This document shows positions 40,843 to 49,675 of a stretch of 64,000 nucleotides of DNA, in pieces. The DNA is from JALHOQ01 sp043757545. GTDB taxonomy: Bacteria > Bdellovibrionota > Bdellovibrionia > Bdellovibrionales > UBA1609. Location of the stretch: contig JAYVPG010000021.1 of NCBI GenBank assembly GCA_043757545.1, forward strand, positions 1-64,000, read 5' to 3'. A program made the translations under genes and the position numbers. How positions within the stretch are numbered: position 1 is the first letter of the stretch; each line of letters opens with the position of its first letter. The notes under the pieces were generated by a model. It was not told the origin of the DNA. It made no database searches and saw only the letters and a list, made by a program, of their open reading frames with translations.

Positions 40843-42672
40843 ATGCCACTAGATAAATTAAAACGCCTAATCGTCGGGACGCCGCTGAAAACAGAAATGA
40901 TGCATCTGGAGCGAATTCCTAAATGGAAAGCGCTCGCCGTACTCTCGTCTGATGCTCTCTCTTCAGTGGCCTATGCGACCGAAGAGGTTTTAATTCCACT
41001 TTCACTTTTCGCGGTGGCGGCGGTTGCCTGGTCCCTCCCTATTGCTCTGGCCATTCTACTTTTGCTCGTCGTGGTGACCGTTTCTTATCAACAAACCATC
41101 GACGCCTATCCAAATGGCGGCGGCGCCTACACCGTCGCCAAAGAGAACTTGGGAACAAACGCTGGGCTGATCGCGGCCGCCGCCCTGCTGATCGATTATG
41201 TCCTGACCGTTGCTGTTTCGGTCGCGGCGGGCGTTGAAAATATCGGAGCAGCATTTCCGTTTATCGCCGCCCACAAAGAGGCCACTGGAGTCTTTGTGAT
41301 TGGCGTGATTATGATTTTTAATTTGCGCGGAGTCCGTGAATCTGCCAGCATATTTGCTCTTCCAACTTATCTCTTCATATTTTCATTTCTTGTTTTAATT
41401 GGTACGGGGGCGTGGCAATTGATCACCGGAAGCGCCGTTACGGTTGCACCCGTGATTCACGAAGTTTATCCCGCGATTCCCATTTTTCTTTTGTTAAAAG
41501 CCTTTTCGTCAGGTTGCGCGGCACTGACCGGTATCGAAGCGATCTCCAATGGAATTCCTATCTTTACCGAGCCTTCACAAAACAATGCCAAATGGACGAT
41601 GATTTGGATGTCCTCAATTTTAGGATTTTTATTTATTAGTATCACTGCGCTAGCGCACCTGTATGGCATCATCCCTAAGGAGGGTGAGACCGCGGTTTCA
41701 CTTCTTGCCACTTCGATTTTTGGGCGCGGCGCCTTTTATTATATAGTCCAAGCGACGACAGCTCTGATTTTGGTACTCGCGGCCAATACAAGTTACGCCG
41801 ATTTTCCACGGCTCGCTTCGCTGCTCTCCAAAGATGGTTTTTTGCCCCGCCAATTGGGAAGTCTGGGTGACCGCCTTGTCTTCTCAAACGGAATCATTGG
41901 ACTCAGCCTCGCCGCACTTTCTTTGGTCGTTCTCTTTCAAGGGGACACTCACCAGTTGATTCCCCTCTATGCCGTCGGCGTATTTCTTTCATTCACACTT
42001 TCGCAATCAGGAATGATCTTGCATCATTTCCGCACCAAACACCGAGGATGGCGGAAGGCCGCATTTTTCAACCTTATAGGAGCCATGACCACGCTTCTCG
42101 TTTTGGTGGTCATCGCCTTTACCAAGTTCCTCGGTGGCGCATGGATGGTAATTGTCCTAATTCCCCTCTTCGTTTTACTCTTCAAACAAATCCGTGCACA
42201 CTACGTTTACACTGCTAAAAAACTGCTCTCCGCGACAATGCGCGAGCGCCGACCGCTCGGGCCGGTGAAACACACAGCGATTGTACCGGTGTCCGGGATC
42301 CACCCCGGAGTGCTCGCCGCGGTTAGATACGCGCTTTCAATCTCTTCCGACGCTCGCGCCTGCTATGTTAATTTGAATCCAGATGCCACTGCAAAACTTA
42401 TCGATCAGTGGCAAAAGGCCGTGCCAAGTGTGCAGCTTGTAGTTTTGGAGTCGCCCTATCGCTCTATGATTCGCTCAATTTTGGACTACATCGGATCGGT
42501 TAGTCACGAGGCCGGCGACGATATGGTGACTGTCATTATTCCGGAATTCGTCACCGACAAATGGTATCACAAGTTTTTGCACAATCAGTCGGCGATTTTA
42601 CTCTTTGCAGTCTTACGTGCAAAACGCGGGATCGTGGTCACGAGCATTCGCTATCATCTTGGAGATATATGA
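40843..42672 (+). CDS. KimA-like APC-superfamily potassium importer
   Basis: A 609-residue transporter with about 12 membrane helices (residues 30-450) and a ~150-residue cytoplasmic C-terminal domain. The start IPKWKALAVLSSDALSSVAYA, then YPNGGGAYTVAKENLGT and the conserved SGCAALTGIEAISNG segment are typical of KimA/YdaO. KimA imports K+ with high affinity by proton symport and is inhibited by c-di-AMP in other bacteria. ATG 40843 is preferred to TTG 40819. It lies in an operon after KdpDE-type genes and is coupled by ATGA to an OmpL-like porin gene, giving inner- and outer-membrane steps in one operon. Confidence 0.87.
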   Translation: MPLDKLKRLIVGTPLKTEMMHLERIPKWKALAVLSSDALSSVAYATEEVLIPLSLFAVAAVAWSLPIALAILLLLVVVTVSYQQTIDAYPNGGGAYTVAKENLGTNAGLIAAAALLIDYVLTVAVSVAAGVENIGAAFPFIAAHKEATGVFVIGVIMIFNLRGVRESASIFALPTYLFIFSFLVLIGTGAWQLITGSAVTVAPVIHEVYPAIPIFLLLKAFSSGCAALTGIEAISNGIPIFTEPSQNNAKWTMIWMSSILGFLFISITALAHLYGIIPKEGETAVSLLATSIFGRGAFYYIVQATTALILVLAANTSYADFPRLASLLSKDGFLPRQLGSLGDRLVFSNGIIGLSLAALSLVVLFQGDTHQLIPLYAVGVFLSFTLSQSGMILHHFRTKHRGWRKAAFFNLIGAMTTLLVLVVIAFTKFLGGAWMVIVLIPLFVLLFKQIRAHYVYTAKKLLSATMRERRPLGPVKHTAIVPVSGIHPGVLAAVRYALSISSDARACYVNLNPDATAKLIDQWQKAVPSVQLVVLESPYRSMIRSILDYIGSVSHEAGDDMVTVIIPEFVTDKWYHKFLHNQSAILLFAVLRAKRGIVVTSIRYHLGDI

Positions 42673-44009
42673 AAAAAATCATCTGTTTTTTGCTCTTCGC
42701 GTTGGTATTCAATGGTCGAGCCGAGGAAAAGTCCACGGAGCCATTTGCCTTTGCGGATTTCAGCTGGCTCAACGGCAACAGTCGGCAAAAATACTCGTTG
42801 CTCGATAGCAAATATATCACCGGAGAATTTCTAGCTGACGTCAACTACATCTATGATTTTTCGAATCCAAAAGACCACACTTTAGTGGGCTCCACTTCTG
42901 CTGGTCGAACGGGAGAATTTCAACTGCAGCAGCTTGGAGTGGGCGGCGATTTTCATTTTGAAAATGCACGCGGGCGAATCATGACTCAATTTGGCATGTA
43001 CTCGACCATGACGCCTCGGAATGACGGCAGCACGGCGCGTGGACAGTGGGCCCTAAACGATGCCTATCGGTATATCTCCGAAGCTTACGGCGGATATCAC
43101 TGGAACACGTGGAATGGCATTAATCTAGATGCCGGCATTTTCATGTCTTACGTCGGACTCTTTAGCTACTACAACGTAGAGAACTGGGCGTATCAAGCCT
43201 CTTACACCTCAGCCAACACTCCGTGGTTTTTTAATGGTCTTCGCTTACAGACGTTTCCTACCGACCATCTCAAGGTCGAATTTTGGCTGATCAACGGCTG
43301 GCAGTCCTATGCCAGCTACAATGAAATGCCGGGCCTTGGTTATCAGTTGCTGTATCGTTCTAACGGTGACAATTCAATTCTCTCGAACGGATATTGGGGA
43401 GCAGACACTTTAAATAATCCCGGTCGCAATCGCTATCACAGCGACAATAGCTACACCCATAAGTACCTAGATAAACCGGCCTCATTTATCAGCAAAGGGG
43501 CTTTCTCGTCGACCTTTGAGTTTGGTTGTGAAAATGGCGGAGGCGTAAAATGCTGGGGTGGCAATGCCGCGCAACCAAGTCAGTACTTCTTGAGCGCCAT
43601 GGCCTACAACCGCCTGTGGTTCGCTCAAGACAAATATGCCGTCACTGTCGGCGGCGGATTTTTAAATAATCCAGGTCGCTATTTGGTTCTTCTTCCCCCC
43701 GTGCAAACTGCGACGGGCAATGGCGCTTCGGCAACTAATAATTCTTGCCCCGGCTGCTTTACTCAGAATCCGGGCGATTCTTTTCGCGCGTGGGACTACA
43801 CAGTCACATTTGACTATCTTCCGGATCAATTTGTAACGTATCGAGCCGAGTACAACCACCGCGAGACCAATGTCGAGTATTTCGCAGGCCCTAAGGGCAT
43901 TACTTCTCCATCTGGAAACAACAACGCTGGTGCGCCCCCGGCCGACTGGACGCCAGATTTGGTGAAGCGAGACGACCGCATCAACCTCTCGATGATGGTG
44001 CGGTTCTAG
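42669..44009 (+). CDS. OmpL-like beta-barrel porin (BBP2 family)
   Basis: A 446-residue outer-membrane protein from ATG 42669 (GGAG at 42661), coupled to the KimA-like gene by ATGA. The signal peptide is IICFLLFALVFNGRAE. The body resembles the BBP2/OmpL-like family: YKYSLLDSKYITGEFLADVN-type first strands, EAYGGYHWNTWNGINLDAG, FMSYVGLFSYYNVENWAYQ and a C-terminal phenylalanine (LSMMVRF). Four cysteines may form disulfides. It probably gives K+ or small solutes a path across the outer membrane for the importer; the pairing is inferred from coupling. Confidence 0.83.
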   Translation: MKKIICFLLFALVFNGRAEEKSTEPFAFADFSWLNGNSRQKYSLLDSKYITGEFLADVNYIYDFSNPKDHTLVGSTSAGRTGEFQLQQLGVGGDFHFENARGRIMTQFGMYSTMTPRNDGSTARGQWALNDAYRYISEAYGGYHWNTWNGINLDAGIFMSYVGLFSYYNVENWAYQASYTSANTPWFFNGLRLQTFPTDHLKVEFWLINGWQSYASYNEMPGLGYQLLYRSNGDNSILSNGYWGADTLNNPGRNRYHSDNSYTHKYLDKPASFISKGAFSSTFEFGCENGGGVKCWGGNAAQPSQYFLSAMAYNRLWFAQDKYAVTVGGGFLNNPGRYLVLLPPVQTATGNGASATNNSCPGCFTQNPGDSFRAWDYTVTFDYLPDQFVTYRAEYNHRETNVEYFAGPKGITSPSGNNNAGAPPADWTPDLVKRDDRINLSMMVRF

Positions 44010-44018
44010 CGAAAAACT

Positions 44019-44094
44019 AATACATAGGTCCAGTCGTAAACGCCTTCAGTTGAAAGGCTGAAGCTCCGATAAAAAGACTGAGTAACTATGTATT
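44019..44094 (+). other. Structured leader upstream of pseudo-receiver gene
   Basis: A nine-base inverted repeat AATACATAG (44019-44027) / CTATGTATT (44086-44094) closes a 58-base region that itself holds the hairpin CTTCAG/CTGAAG (44044-44063) and an alternative stem GCCTT/AAGGC. It lies in the leader of the gene at 44131. It does not match riboswitch consensus sequences I know; a regulatory RNA leader is possible. Confidence 0.35.
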
Positions 44095-44130
44095 TAAGAA
44101 ACTTGTTTAGAAAATTGAATCGAGTTTCAC

Positions 44131-45621
44131 GTGGGTAAGAAATTAGCCGGGGCACGGGTTTTATTTATAGTTCGCAACCCCTCGGGCATGGGGACGTTGA
44201 TCAATTACCTCACCAGCCGCAAAATAAAAACGTGGACCATTTCGAGTGTCAAAGAGGCTCCAGAAAAGATTTTGGAAAATCAAATTGATGTGGTGATTCT
44301 GAGCTCGAGCCTAAAAGGAATTAAAGTCGAAAAAATCTGCGCGCTCCTCTTCAAAGAGTTCAATGTGCCAAGCATCGTCTTTAGCGAAGACACTTCACGC
44401 AAAGCGGAAGCGGATTTGATGCGTATCGAAGTCAATCAAAAGGTCATACCCCCAAATCACAATTCTAAATTTATGGAAGCTCTTCAATCCACGCTTGGAA
44501 CAGACTTGGACGAGAGGGTCGCAGATGGTCCTTTCGGCGTTAAGCGACAAAATTGGCTACCGCTAAATGCGATGCCGATCACGGTCGATCAGGTTCCAGG
44601 AAAAGGGACTTGGATCAAACTAGACCCAGATGCAGAATCGACCCCACCCTTCACCTATAAATTGGCACAACCGCGTGGCACGACGAGTGGAAACTCACGT
44701 TACTTTTATCTCGGAGACGCCGCGCCAACTCCGAGTGACGTTAGCGGATTCTTTTCCGCCGAGAGAAATTTAAATTCCGGCGGCGCAAACGCCGAAGACG
44801 AAGATGTCTATGATTCAGGTGAATATTCTCGCAAGAAAAAAAACGAGATTCACTATGAATTTGGCAATGCGGCCGAAGCGGCCAAGCGACCGAACCAAAT
44901 CGATTTAACCAGTGAAATCGCAGATAAACTGAAGACCGCCGGTACAAAAAATGAAACCCCCACTAGCGTGATTGAGCAGGCGTTGAAAGATGCCGCAAGT
45001 TATATCAATCGAATTTCGTCCCCACAAATAGGGCCGGTGAACCCACCAACACACTTTATGGCCTCGCTCATCAAAACTAATAAATCCGAGGGCTATCTGC
45101 TAACGACTCTGACTGAAAACCAGGTCCTTGAAGCCACCGCCTACTCTGAGCTGAATGAGATTGTAAAAGCAAAGCTCAAAGAGAACGGTGAAGAGGTCAT
45201 AGAGCTGACTCCGCCTCTGCTCTTTGAGCAAGCGATGCTTGATTTTCTACCTTGGGCGGAGGCAAGCTCCTACTACGTCACCTCTCCCGAAACGAAAGAT
45301 CAAAATCTGGTTTATATTTTTGTAAAGGCCCCACTGTCCGAAGTTTTGCTCACCCAATCGGGCGAAGATATGTTCTCGGTTCCACTGAGCACTATGCGCT
45401 CAGACATTAAATTGACCTTTGATTTGTATGTAGCTATGCCGAAAAACAATAAGTATCTGCTCTATGCGCGCAAGGGCACGATCTTTGCCGAGCGGGCGAT
45501 CGTCAATTTTGAGAAACATAAAGTAAATAAAATTTTTGTACGTCGAGAGGATCAAAATCTCTACTATGCCTATCGCGCATCCGCATTTCTCGCCGAGAAA
45601 CGCAAAGTCCAAGGCTTTTAG
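44131..45621 (+). CDS. Pseudo-receiver signalling protein, unknown function
   Basis: A 496-residue cytoplasmic protein from GTG 44131. Residues 8-120 have receiver-domain shape (ARVLFIVRNPSGMGTLINYL, DVVILSSSLKG), but the phospho-acceptor aspartate is replaced by serine, so it is not a normal response regulator. Residues ~145-190 (ITVDQVPGKGTWIKLDPD) form a beta-rich segment. Residues 430-490 (DLYVAMPKNNKYLLYARKG, KHKVNKIFVRREDQN) resemble the domain that precedes HD-GYP in some c-di-GMP phosphodiesterases, but no HD-GYP follows. Possibly a c-di-GMP or phospho-independent signalling adaptor; not recognised further. Confidence 0.6.
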   Translation: MGKKLAGARVLFIVRNPSGMGTLINYLTSRKIKTWTISSVKEAPEKILENQIDVVILSSSLKGIKVEKICALLFKEFNVPSIVFSEDTSRKAEADLMRIEVNQKVIPPNHNSKFMEALQSTLGTDLDERVADGPFGVKRQNWLPLNAMPITVDQVPGKGTWIKLDPDAESTPPFTYKLAQPRGTTSGNSRYFYLGDAAPTPSDVSGFFSAERNLNSGGANAEDEDVYDSGEYSRKKKNEIHYEFGNAAEAAKRPNQIDLTSEIADKLKTAGTKNETPTSVIEQALKDAASYINRISSPQIGPVNPPTHFMASLIKTNKSEGYLLTTLTENQVLEATAYSELNEIVKAKLKENGEEVIELTPPLLFEQAMLDFLPWAEASSYYVTSPETKDQNLVYIFVKAPLSEVLLTQSGEDMFSVPLSTMRSDIKLTFDLYVAMPKNNKYLLYARKGTIFAERAIVNFEKHKVNKIFVRREDQNLYYAYRASAFLAEKRKVQGF

Positions 45622-45632
45622 AGCACACCCAG

Positions 45633-46007
45633 CTAAATAGTCTCTAATATTGTAGTGACGAGTTTCTCGCCACCAAACGGTTTCGGCAAAAGCGCCACCG
45701 CACCTTTGCGAAGTGCATCGTCGGCGCCAATATCCGCATGTCCAGTGATCAAAATGACTTTGGGTTGATGCCCTTTTAACTCTTTAATCTGGGTCAGCAG
45801 GCCGATCCCATCGCCTCCGGGCATCCGAATATCTGAAATTACAAGGTCCAACCTGTTACTCTGAATAAGCTGCATCGCCACTACTCCGTTGGGAGCATCT
45901 ATAACTTTGGCCCCATGGGCCCTGAGTGTGGAACACAAAACCTCGCGCAAGGTCTGTTCGTCGTCGACCAATAGAATAAAAAGGCCATCGAGGCGTGCGA
46001 TACTCAT
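45633..46007 (-). CDS. Single-domain response regulator
   Basis: A 124-residue stand-alone receiver domain from ATG 46007: acidic pocket DDE at 15-17 (LLVDDEQTL), phospho-acceptor D59 (VISDIRMPG), ITGHAD threonine region and conserved lysine in LPKPFGG. No output domain. Such proteins relay phosphate to a partner or act by protein contact. It is convergent with the pseudo-receiver gene and follows the porin genes on the minus strand; no cognate kinase is adjacent. Confidence 0.88.
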   Translation of the reverse strand: MSIARLDGLFILLVDDEQTLREVLCSTLRAHGAKVIDAPNGVVAMQLIQSNRLDLVISDIRMPGGDGIGLLTQIKELKGHQPKVILITGHADIGADDALRKGAVALLPKPFGGEKLVTTILETI

Positions 46008-46065
46008 TAGATTTACGATACGGTAAAGATTTCCTAACCACACGCTTCAACGCAGTCTGTCTCGA

Positions 46066-47310
46066 TTAAAACATATATCCCATCCCCAGATTAAAACGGT
46101 CACCGCGCGAGTTGTCGGCATACTCCTGGTAGTCCGCCTTAAATACGACGGAAGGGTGTGGATGAAAAGATAGGCCCGCGGTCACCACTCGATCCGCGTT
46201 CGCCGAATCCCCAGAAAGGCCGGCCGACATTTTCGATTGGGTGTTGAATTGTTCAAAACGAATAAACGGCGCAAGTGACTGGTCGTCCTTCGACCAAACT
46301 GTATAAGCGACTTCCGTCAACCAGCCGTAGAATTGGGTCGGAACAAACACCCTATCGGTGAAGCCGGTCGTGGCAGAATTCGCGATATTGTAGGCCGCCA
46401 ATGCCTCATTGATTTGATCCGCACCACTGATCGTTCCCTGGGCATAGACAGCTTGTACGTCAAAGCCGTGTCGTTGAAAGCGTGTGTGAAGGTCCCATAA
46501 CGTCAAGCGGGCGCCAGTGCTGCCAAGATCAGGAAGGGAACTGTCGGCTTTGTTGCTCGCATTTCCTTGAGTCGTTCCGCCCGTAAAAACAGCCGCACCT
46601 GCCAATAGGCCAGGAACTCCGCGATAGTTAAGCGCCATATAAAATGCAGGATCGCTCGCCTTTGCATTTTGCAATTCTTGATGCATTCCAGACAACGGAG
46701 CACCGGCATCCTCAAACTTCGCAATGTCAAATCCAGTAGTCACTCCAAGGTCCCAGCTCAAACCCACGTCCGTTGTACCCGACAGCCCAATTCCCCCTTC
46801 GCGCCAGGTGGAAGGAATGATTCGAGTTTCGACTTCATTGCGCTCCACCGAATGGAATACAGGCGGCTCATGATTTTGATTTAAGAGCCCAAGTGGTATG
46901 AGAAAAAGTCCGACTTTGAGTTTAAAATCTGGGCCGATGTTGTAATCGATGTAAGCCTGTTCAATCTCAGTTTCACCGTCATCGGTTTTGCTAACGATCG
47001 CATGCTCCCATTCAACCTCGCTAAAAAATCCAATTTGCTCATTGAAGCGATGGCCAAAAAATAAAACAAAGCGATTAAGATCCGCCTGGCTGCGCGAGGG
47101 CTCTTGACTGTAGTGATTGTAATGGATTTCACCATATCCACCGATCATCGTGTCTGACGCGCCTTTTATAGACTGCGCGGGAGTACGGTCGTTTTGCAAC
47201 GCTTGAACTTGCGTTTTTAAAGTTTCTATCTGGCTTTGCAAATCGGAATCGCTGCCACGAGCCGCGGCACTTACAAAGATCAAGACTGTCATCACCACCA
47301 ATTTTTTCAT
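46066..47310 (-). CDS. Outer-membrane porin with N-terminal coiled coil (OprP/O-like)
   Basis: A 414-residue porin from ATG 47310 (GGGAG seven bases upstream). The signal is VVMTVLIFVSAAARG, then a short coiled coil (DLQSQIETLKTQVQALQ), then a barrel beginning IGGYGEIHYNHY and ending GMGYMF. FGHRFNEQIGFFSEVEWEH, KVGLFLIPLGLLNQNHEPP and WREGGIGLSG match phosphate-selective porin O/P-type proteins. It may move phosphate or other anions. It is divergent from a lipoprotein gene with a sigma-54-type promoter. Confidence 0.83.
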   Translation of the reverse strand: MKKLVVMTVLIFVSAAARGSDSDLQSQIETLKTQVQALQNDRTPAQSIKGASDTMIGGYGEIHYNHYSQEPSRSQADLNRFVLFFGHRFNEQIGFFSEVEWEHAIVSKTDDGETEIEQAYIDYNIGPDFKLKVGLFLIPLGLLNQNHEPPVFHSVERNEVETRIIPSTWREGGIGLSGTTDVGLSWDLGVTTGFDIAKFEDAGAPLSGMHQELQNAKASDPAFYMALNYRGVPGLLAGAAVFTGGTTQGNASNKADSSLPDLGSTGARLTLWDLHTRFQRHGFDVQAVYAQGTISGADQINEALAAYNIANSATTGFTDRVFVPTQFYGWLTEVAYTVWSKDDQSLAPFIRFEQFNTQSKMSAGLSGDSANADRVVTAGLSFHPHPSVVFKADYQEYADNSRGDRFNLGMGYMF

Positions 47311-47522
47311 TCTATGCTCCCGTTCGATGACTAGTGACTTAACGTGCAAGAGTCGGGAAGTCGAGAACTGTGCAAATGGCGCGTCCCTTGAAAATGAAAT
47401 GAGAATGAAAACCAATCGACGTGTCGCAAATTGAGACGCCTTCTTAAGAATAGAAAACTCCTAGACAGAGGCACCAGCGTAGACAGTTTTCGACACTTGC
47501 CATAGCCACCGCGACTCTTCCC

Positions 47523-47538
47523 TGGCGCATTCCTTGCT
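47523..47538 (+). promoter_or_regulatory. Sigma-54-type promoter
   Basis: TGGCGC-N5-TTGCT carries the -24 GG and -12 GC at exact sigma-54 spacing, preceded by the favoured pyrimidine. The predicted transcript would begin near 47549, almost at the ATG of the lipoprotein gene (47551), which has no ribosome site. The nearest sigma-54 activators in the window are pilR and the regulator at 61773. Confidence 0.5.
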
Positions 47539-47550
47539 CAATATTAAGAC

Positions 47551-48090
47551 ATGAGCAAAGGCTATCTATTTAAATTCTTGGGTCTGGGTAGTCTAACGTT
47601 GATTCTGCCCCTTATCGTGAGCTGCGCGGGCAAATCCGACGGATCTTCCGTTGTAAATACCCAGTCGTCATTTCAAATTGGCGGCGCTTACTATCATTCT
47701 TTGCACTATGAATATGGCGGAGGAACGATCGCGCCGGGCTCACCGATTCACGTAGATATTGACGTCGATTTCCTGACCAAATATGCCGTCGTCCGTAACA
47801 CCTACGGCGCAGGCTCATCTTGTATTTACGCCGTCAATATGAACGACCCTCAGGACGCTCGCCTGATCGACGTTTTGAAAACAATGATCATTCAAAAAGT
47901 GATATATGGACCAGAGGATTGGATTGTTAACGGAGAGGCTTTTGCCCGCGTGGTGACCAACGCCGGATCGACGGGTTTCATTGTATACAAGGAACATTTA
48001 GTCGTGGGAGATTCGTATATTCTGGACGCCACGAGTCTGTGGCTGGGAATTCAAGATGTGATCAGCGCCTCGTCGTGCACAGTTCCTTAG
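47551..48090 (+). CDS. Lipoprotein, unknown function
   Basis: A 179-residue lipoprotein (FLGLGSLTLILPLIVSC, cysteine near residue 25). The mature chain is beta-rich with three cysteines (SSCIYAVNM, SASSCTVP), probably one disulfide. No family recognised. The ATG lies almost at the predicted start of a sigma-54-type transcript, so the mRNA may be leaderless. It is convergent with the haem-binding gene that follows. Confidence 0.65.
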   Translation: MSKGYLFKFLGLGSLTLILPLIVSCAGKSDGSSVVNTQSSFQIGGAYYHSLHYEYGGGTIAPGSPIHVDIDVDFLTKYAVVRNTYGAGSSCIYAVNMNDPQDARLIDVLKTMIIQKVIYGPEDWIVNGEAFARVVTNAGSTGFIVYKEHLVVGDSYILDATSLWLGIQDVISASSCTVP

Positions 48091-48113
48091 TTCATCCACC
48101 AACCGCGAACCGG

Positions 48114-48641
48114 TCATTCAATTATCTTCCGATTTTTTAGATCCACGATGCTATTTTGACTCCGTTCAACCCAGTCTTTAATGACCGATCTTTCTTCGTC
48201 GGTCATAACCGACTTCGGATGAAAAAATCGGTAGATTTTGGGTGGCATTTCGTTTTTCCGCGTCTCTTCTGCTATCGCTTCTAAATCCTCATCGGGGGTG
48301 CCGTGACCGCCAAATGGAAAGCCCTGCGAAATTTCGAGGTGATAGGTCGCTTCTTCTCGATCCGAATTGATAACCCATCCAACAAGCGGGATGGACGCAT
48401 ACCATGGCGCTGGAACCTTTACCGAATGGCAGTCGGCACACTTCTGCGCAAATATCGGTTCAATATCGCGAATATATTCGGCCTGAATTCCCTGGTAAAT
48501 CAAATGCAGGTTGGCAACCGTTACAACGTGCTTCAATTTCTGGGCATGACTCCCGTTGCTATGGCCCGCATGGGCCCGCGCCACTTGAGCGAAGCTAAGC
48601 ATGACGAACGCGAAATTTAGCAATAGGACGCGAAGAATCAT
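48114..48641 (-). CDS. Monohaem-binding exported protein (Haem_bd-like)
   Basis: From ATG 48641 it is 175 residues, with a signal peptide (LLLNFAFVMLSFAQVARA). One haem motif, CADCHS, follows IEPIFAQK; EMPPKIYRFFHP supplies a second conserved block that fits the Haem_bd/DUF domain with distal histidine or methionine ligand. WYASIPLVGWVINSDREEA is also typical. An upstream ATG at 48731 would add a hydrophilic 30-residue extension and hide the signal peptide, so it is less likely. A small periplasmic electron carrier or haem protein. Confidence 0.82.
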   Translation of the reverse strand: MILRVLLLNFAFVMLSFAQVARAHAGHSNGSHAQKLKHVVTVANLHLIYQGIQAEYIRDIEPIFAQKCADCHSVKVPAPWYASIPLVGWVINSDREEATYHLEISQGFPFGGHGTPDEDLEAIAEETRKNEMPPKIYRFFHPKSVMTDEERSVIKDWVERSQNSIVDLKNRKIIE

Positions 48642-48895
48642 TGCTTGCACTTTATTGAACGGATCGGAGTTTGGCGACAGAAAACTGTGAAAAGAACCTT
48701 CCAATACCTGGAATAAGATTTTCGCATCCATCTCGACCGTCGAAAGTCCGGACTTTTATCAAATGACCAGGCCTTTGAAACAATTCCAAGCTGGACAGAC
48801 TTTCCCTCTCCCACCCCTCATTCAAAATTGAACCTACACAAAAGAAAAAGTTTGATCCGACGAACTGATTCGTTCGATTTCTAGGAGGCTGATAT

Positions 48896-49672
48896 ATGGT
48901 TTCAGTTTACAAGTCTTTGGTCCGAAGATCGACCATAGTCACGACACTCTCCGTACTGAGTTTAGCGGCCCTCACCGCCTGTGGCTCATCCTCACAGAAA
49001 CTCGCGGGCACCACGGACATAAGCGAAGAAACTACGCAGGAGGAGCTTATCCCTCCGACCACAGAGACCCTGGCGATCGAAGCCAGCATTGCGAAAATGG
49101 ACTTTCAAGAGCCGGCCCTCGCGCAGTCCGAGATTGTCGCGCTCGAACAGATCTATTCCTATGTCGATCCCACCCGCACGATTTCGTCGAATTTAAAAAG
49201 TCAGGCACTTGCCTACTACCACGCCAACCTAAGTCGTATTTCAAATAAACGATATCTTACGGTCGTCGACTTTTCGTTGAACTCCAGTCAAGATCGGATG
49301 TTTATTATTGATATGAAATCGGGAGCAGTGACGGCACTGCACATGGCACACGGAAAGCGCTCCGACTTAAATAACGACGGCTACGCGGAAACGTTTAGCA
49401 ACAGGCTCCTTTCGCAGGCCTCTTCACTAGGCGTATATCGTACCGCAGAGACCTACAATGGGAAGCACGGCTTGTCTTTGCGTCTAGACGGACTCTCTGC
49501 AACCAATTCAAATGCGCGTCGACGCGCGGTCGTTATTCACGGAGCGCCCTACGTGCACGAAATCAATGTCAAGGCCGGTCGAAGCTGGGGATGTCTTGCG
49601 GTTCCGCAAGGTGAAGCCCACAGCGTAGTCGAAATGCTCAAAGGTGGCAGCATAGTCTACGCTGGCCGCTAG
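48896..49672 (+). CDS. L,D-transpeptidase-like lipoprotein (YkuD_2 family)
   Basis: A 258-residue lipoprotein (LSLAALTAC). The body is a close paralogue of the 37680-38429 enzyme: IYSYVDPTRTISSNLKSQALAYYHANL, then FSLNSSQDRMFIIDM, AVVIHGAPYV and GRSWGCLAVP with nucleophile C233. It would act on peptidoglycan from the inner leaflet of the outer membrane or the inner membrane. AGGAGG lies before the ATG. In Bdellovibrio-type predators two such enzymes modify prey and self walls; which role applies here is unknown. Confidence 0.86.
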   Translation: MVSVYKSLVRRSTIVTTLSVLSLAALTACGSSSQKLAGTTDISEETTQEELIPPTTETLAIEASIAKMDFQEPALAQSEIVALEQIYSYVDPTRTISSNLKSQALAYYHANLSRISNKRYLTVVDFSLNSSQDRMFIIDMKSGAVTALHMAHGKRSDLNNDGYAETFSNRLLSQASSLGVYRTAETYNGKHGLSLRLDGLSATNSNARRRAVVIHGAPYVHEINVKAGRSWGCLAVPQGEAHSVVEMLKGGSIVYAGR

Positions 49673-49675
49673 CGC

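Noticed and set aside
38708..42672. Complete Kdp potassium system
   Set aside because: kdpF, kdpA, kdpB and kdpC are absent; the transporter is KimA-like, not Kdp.
44019..44094. Possible c-di-GMP (GEMM) or other known riboswitch
   Set aside because: None of the conserved GEMM-type core segments could be found; only generic stems are present.
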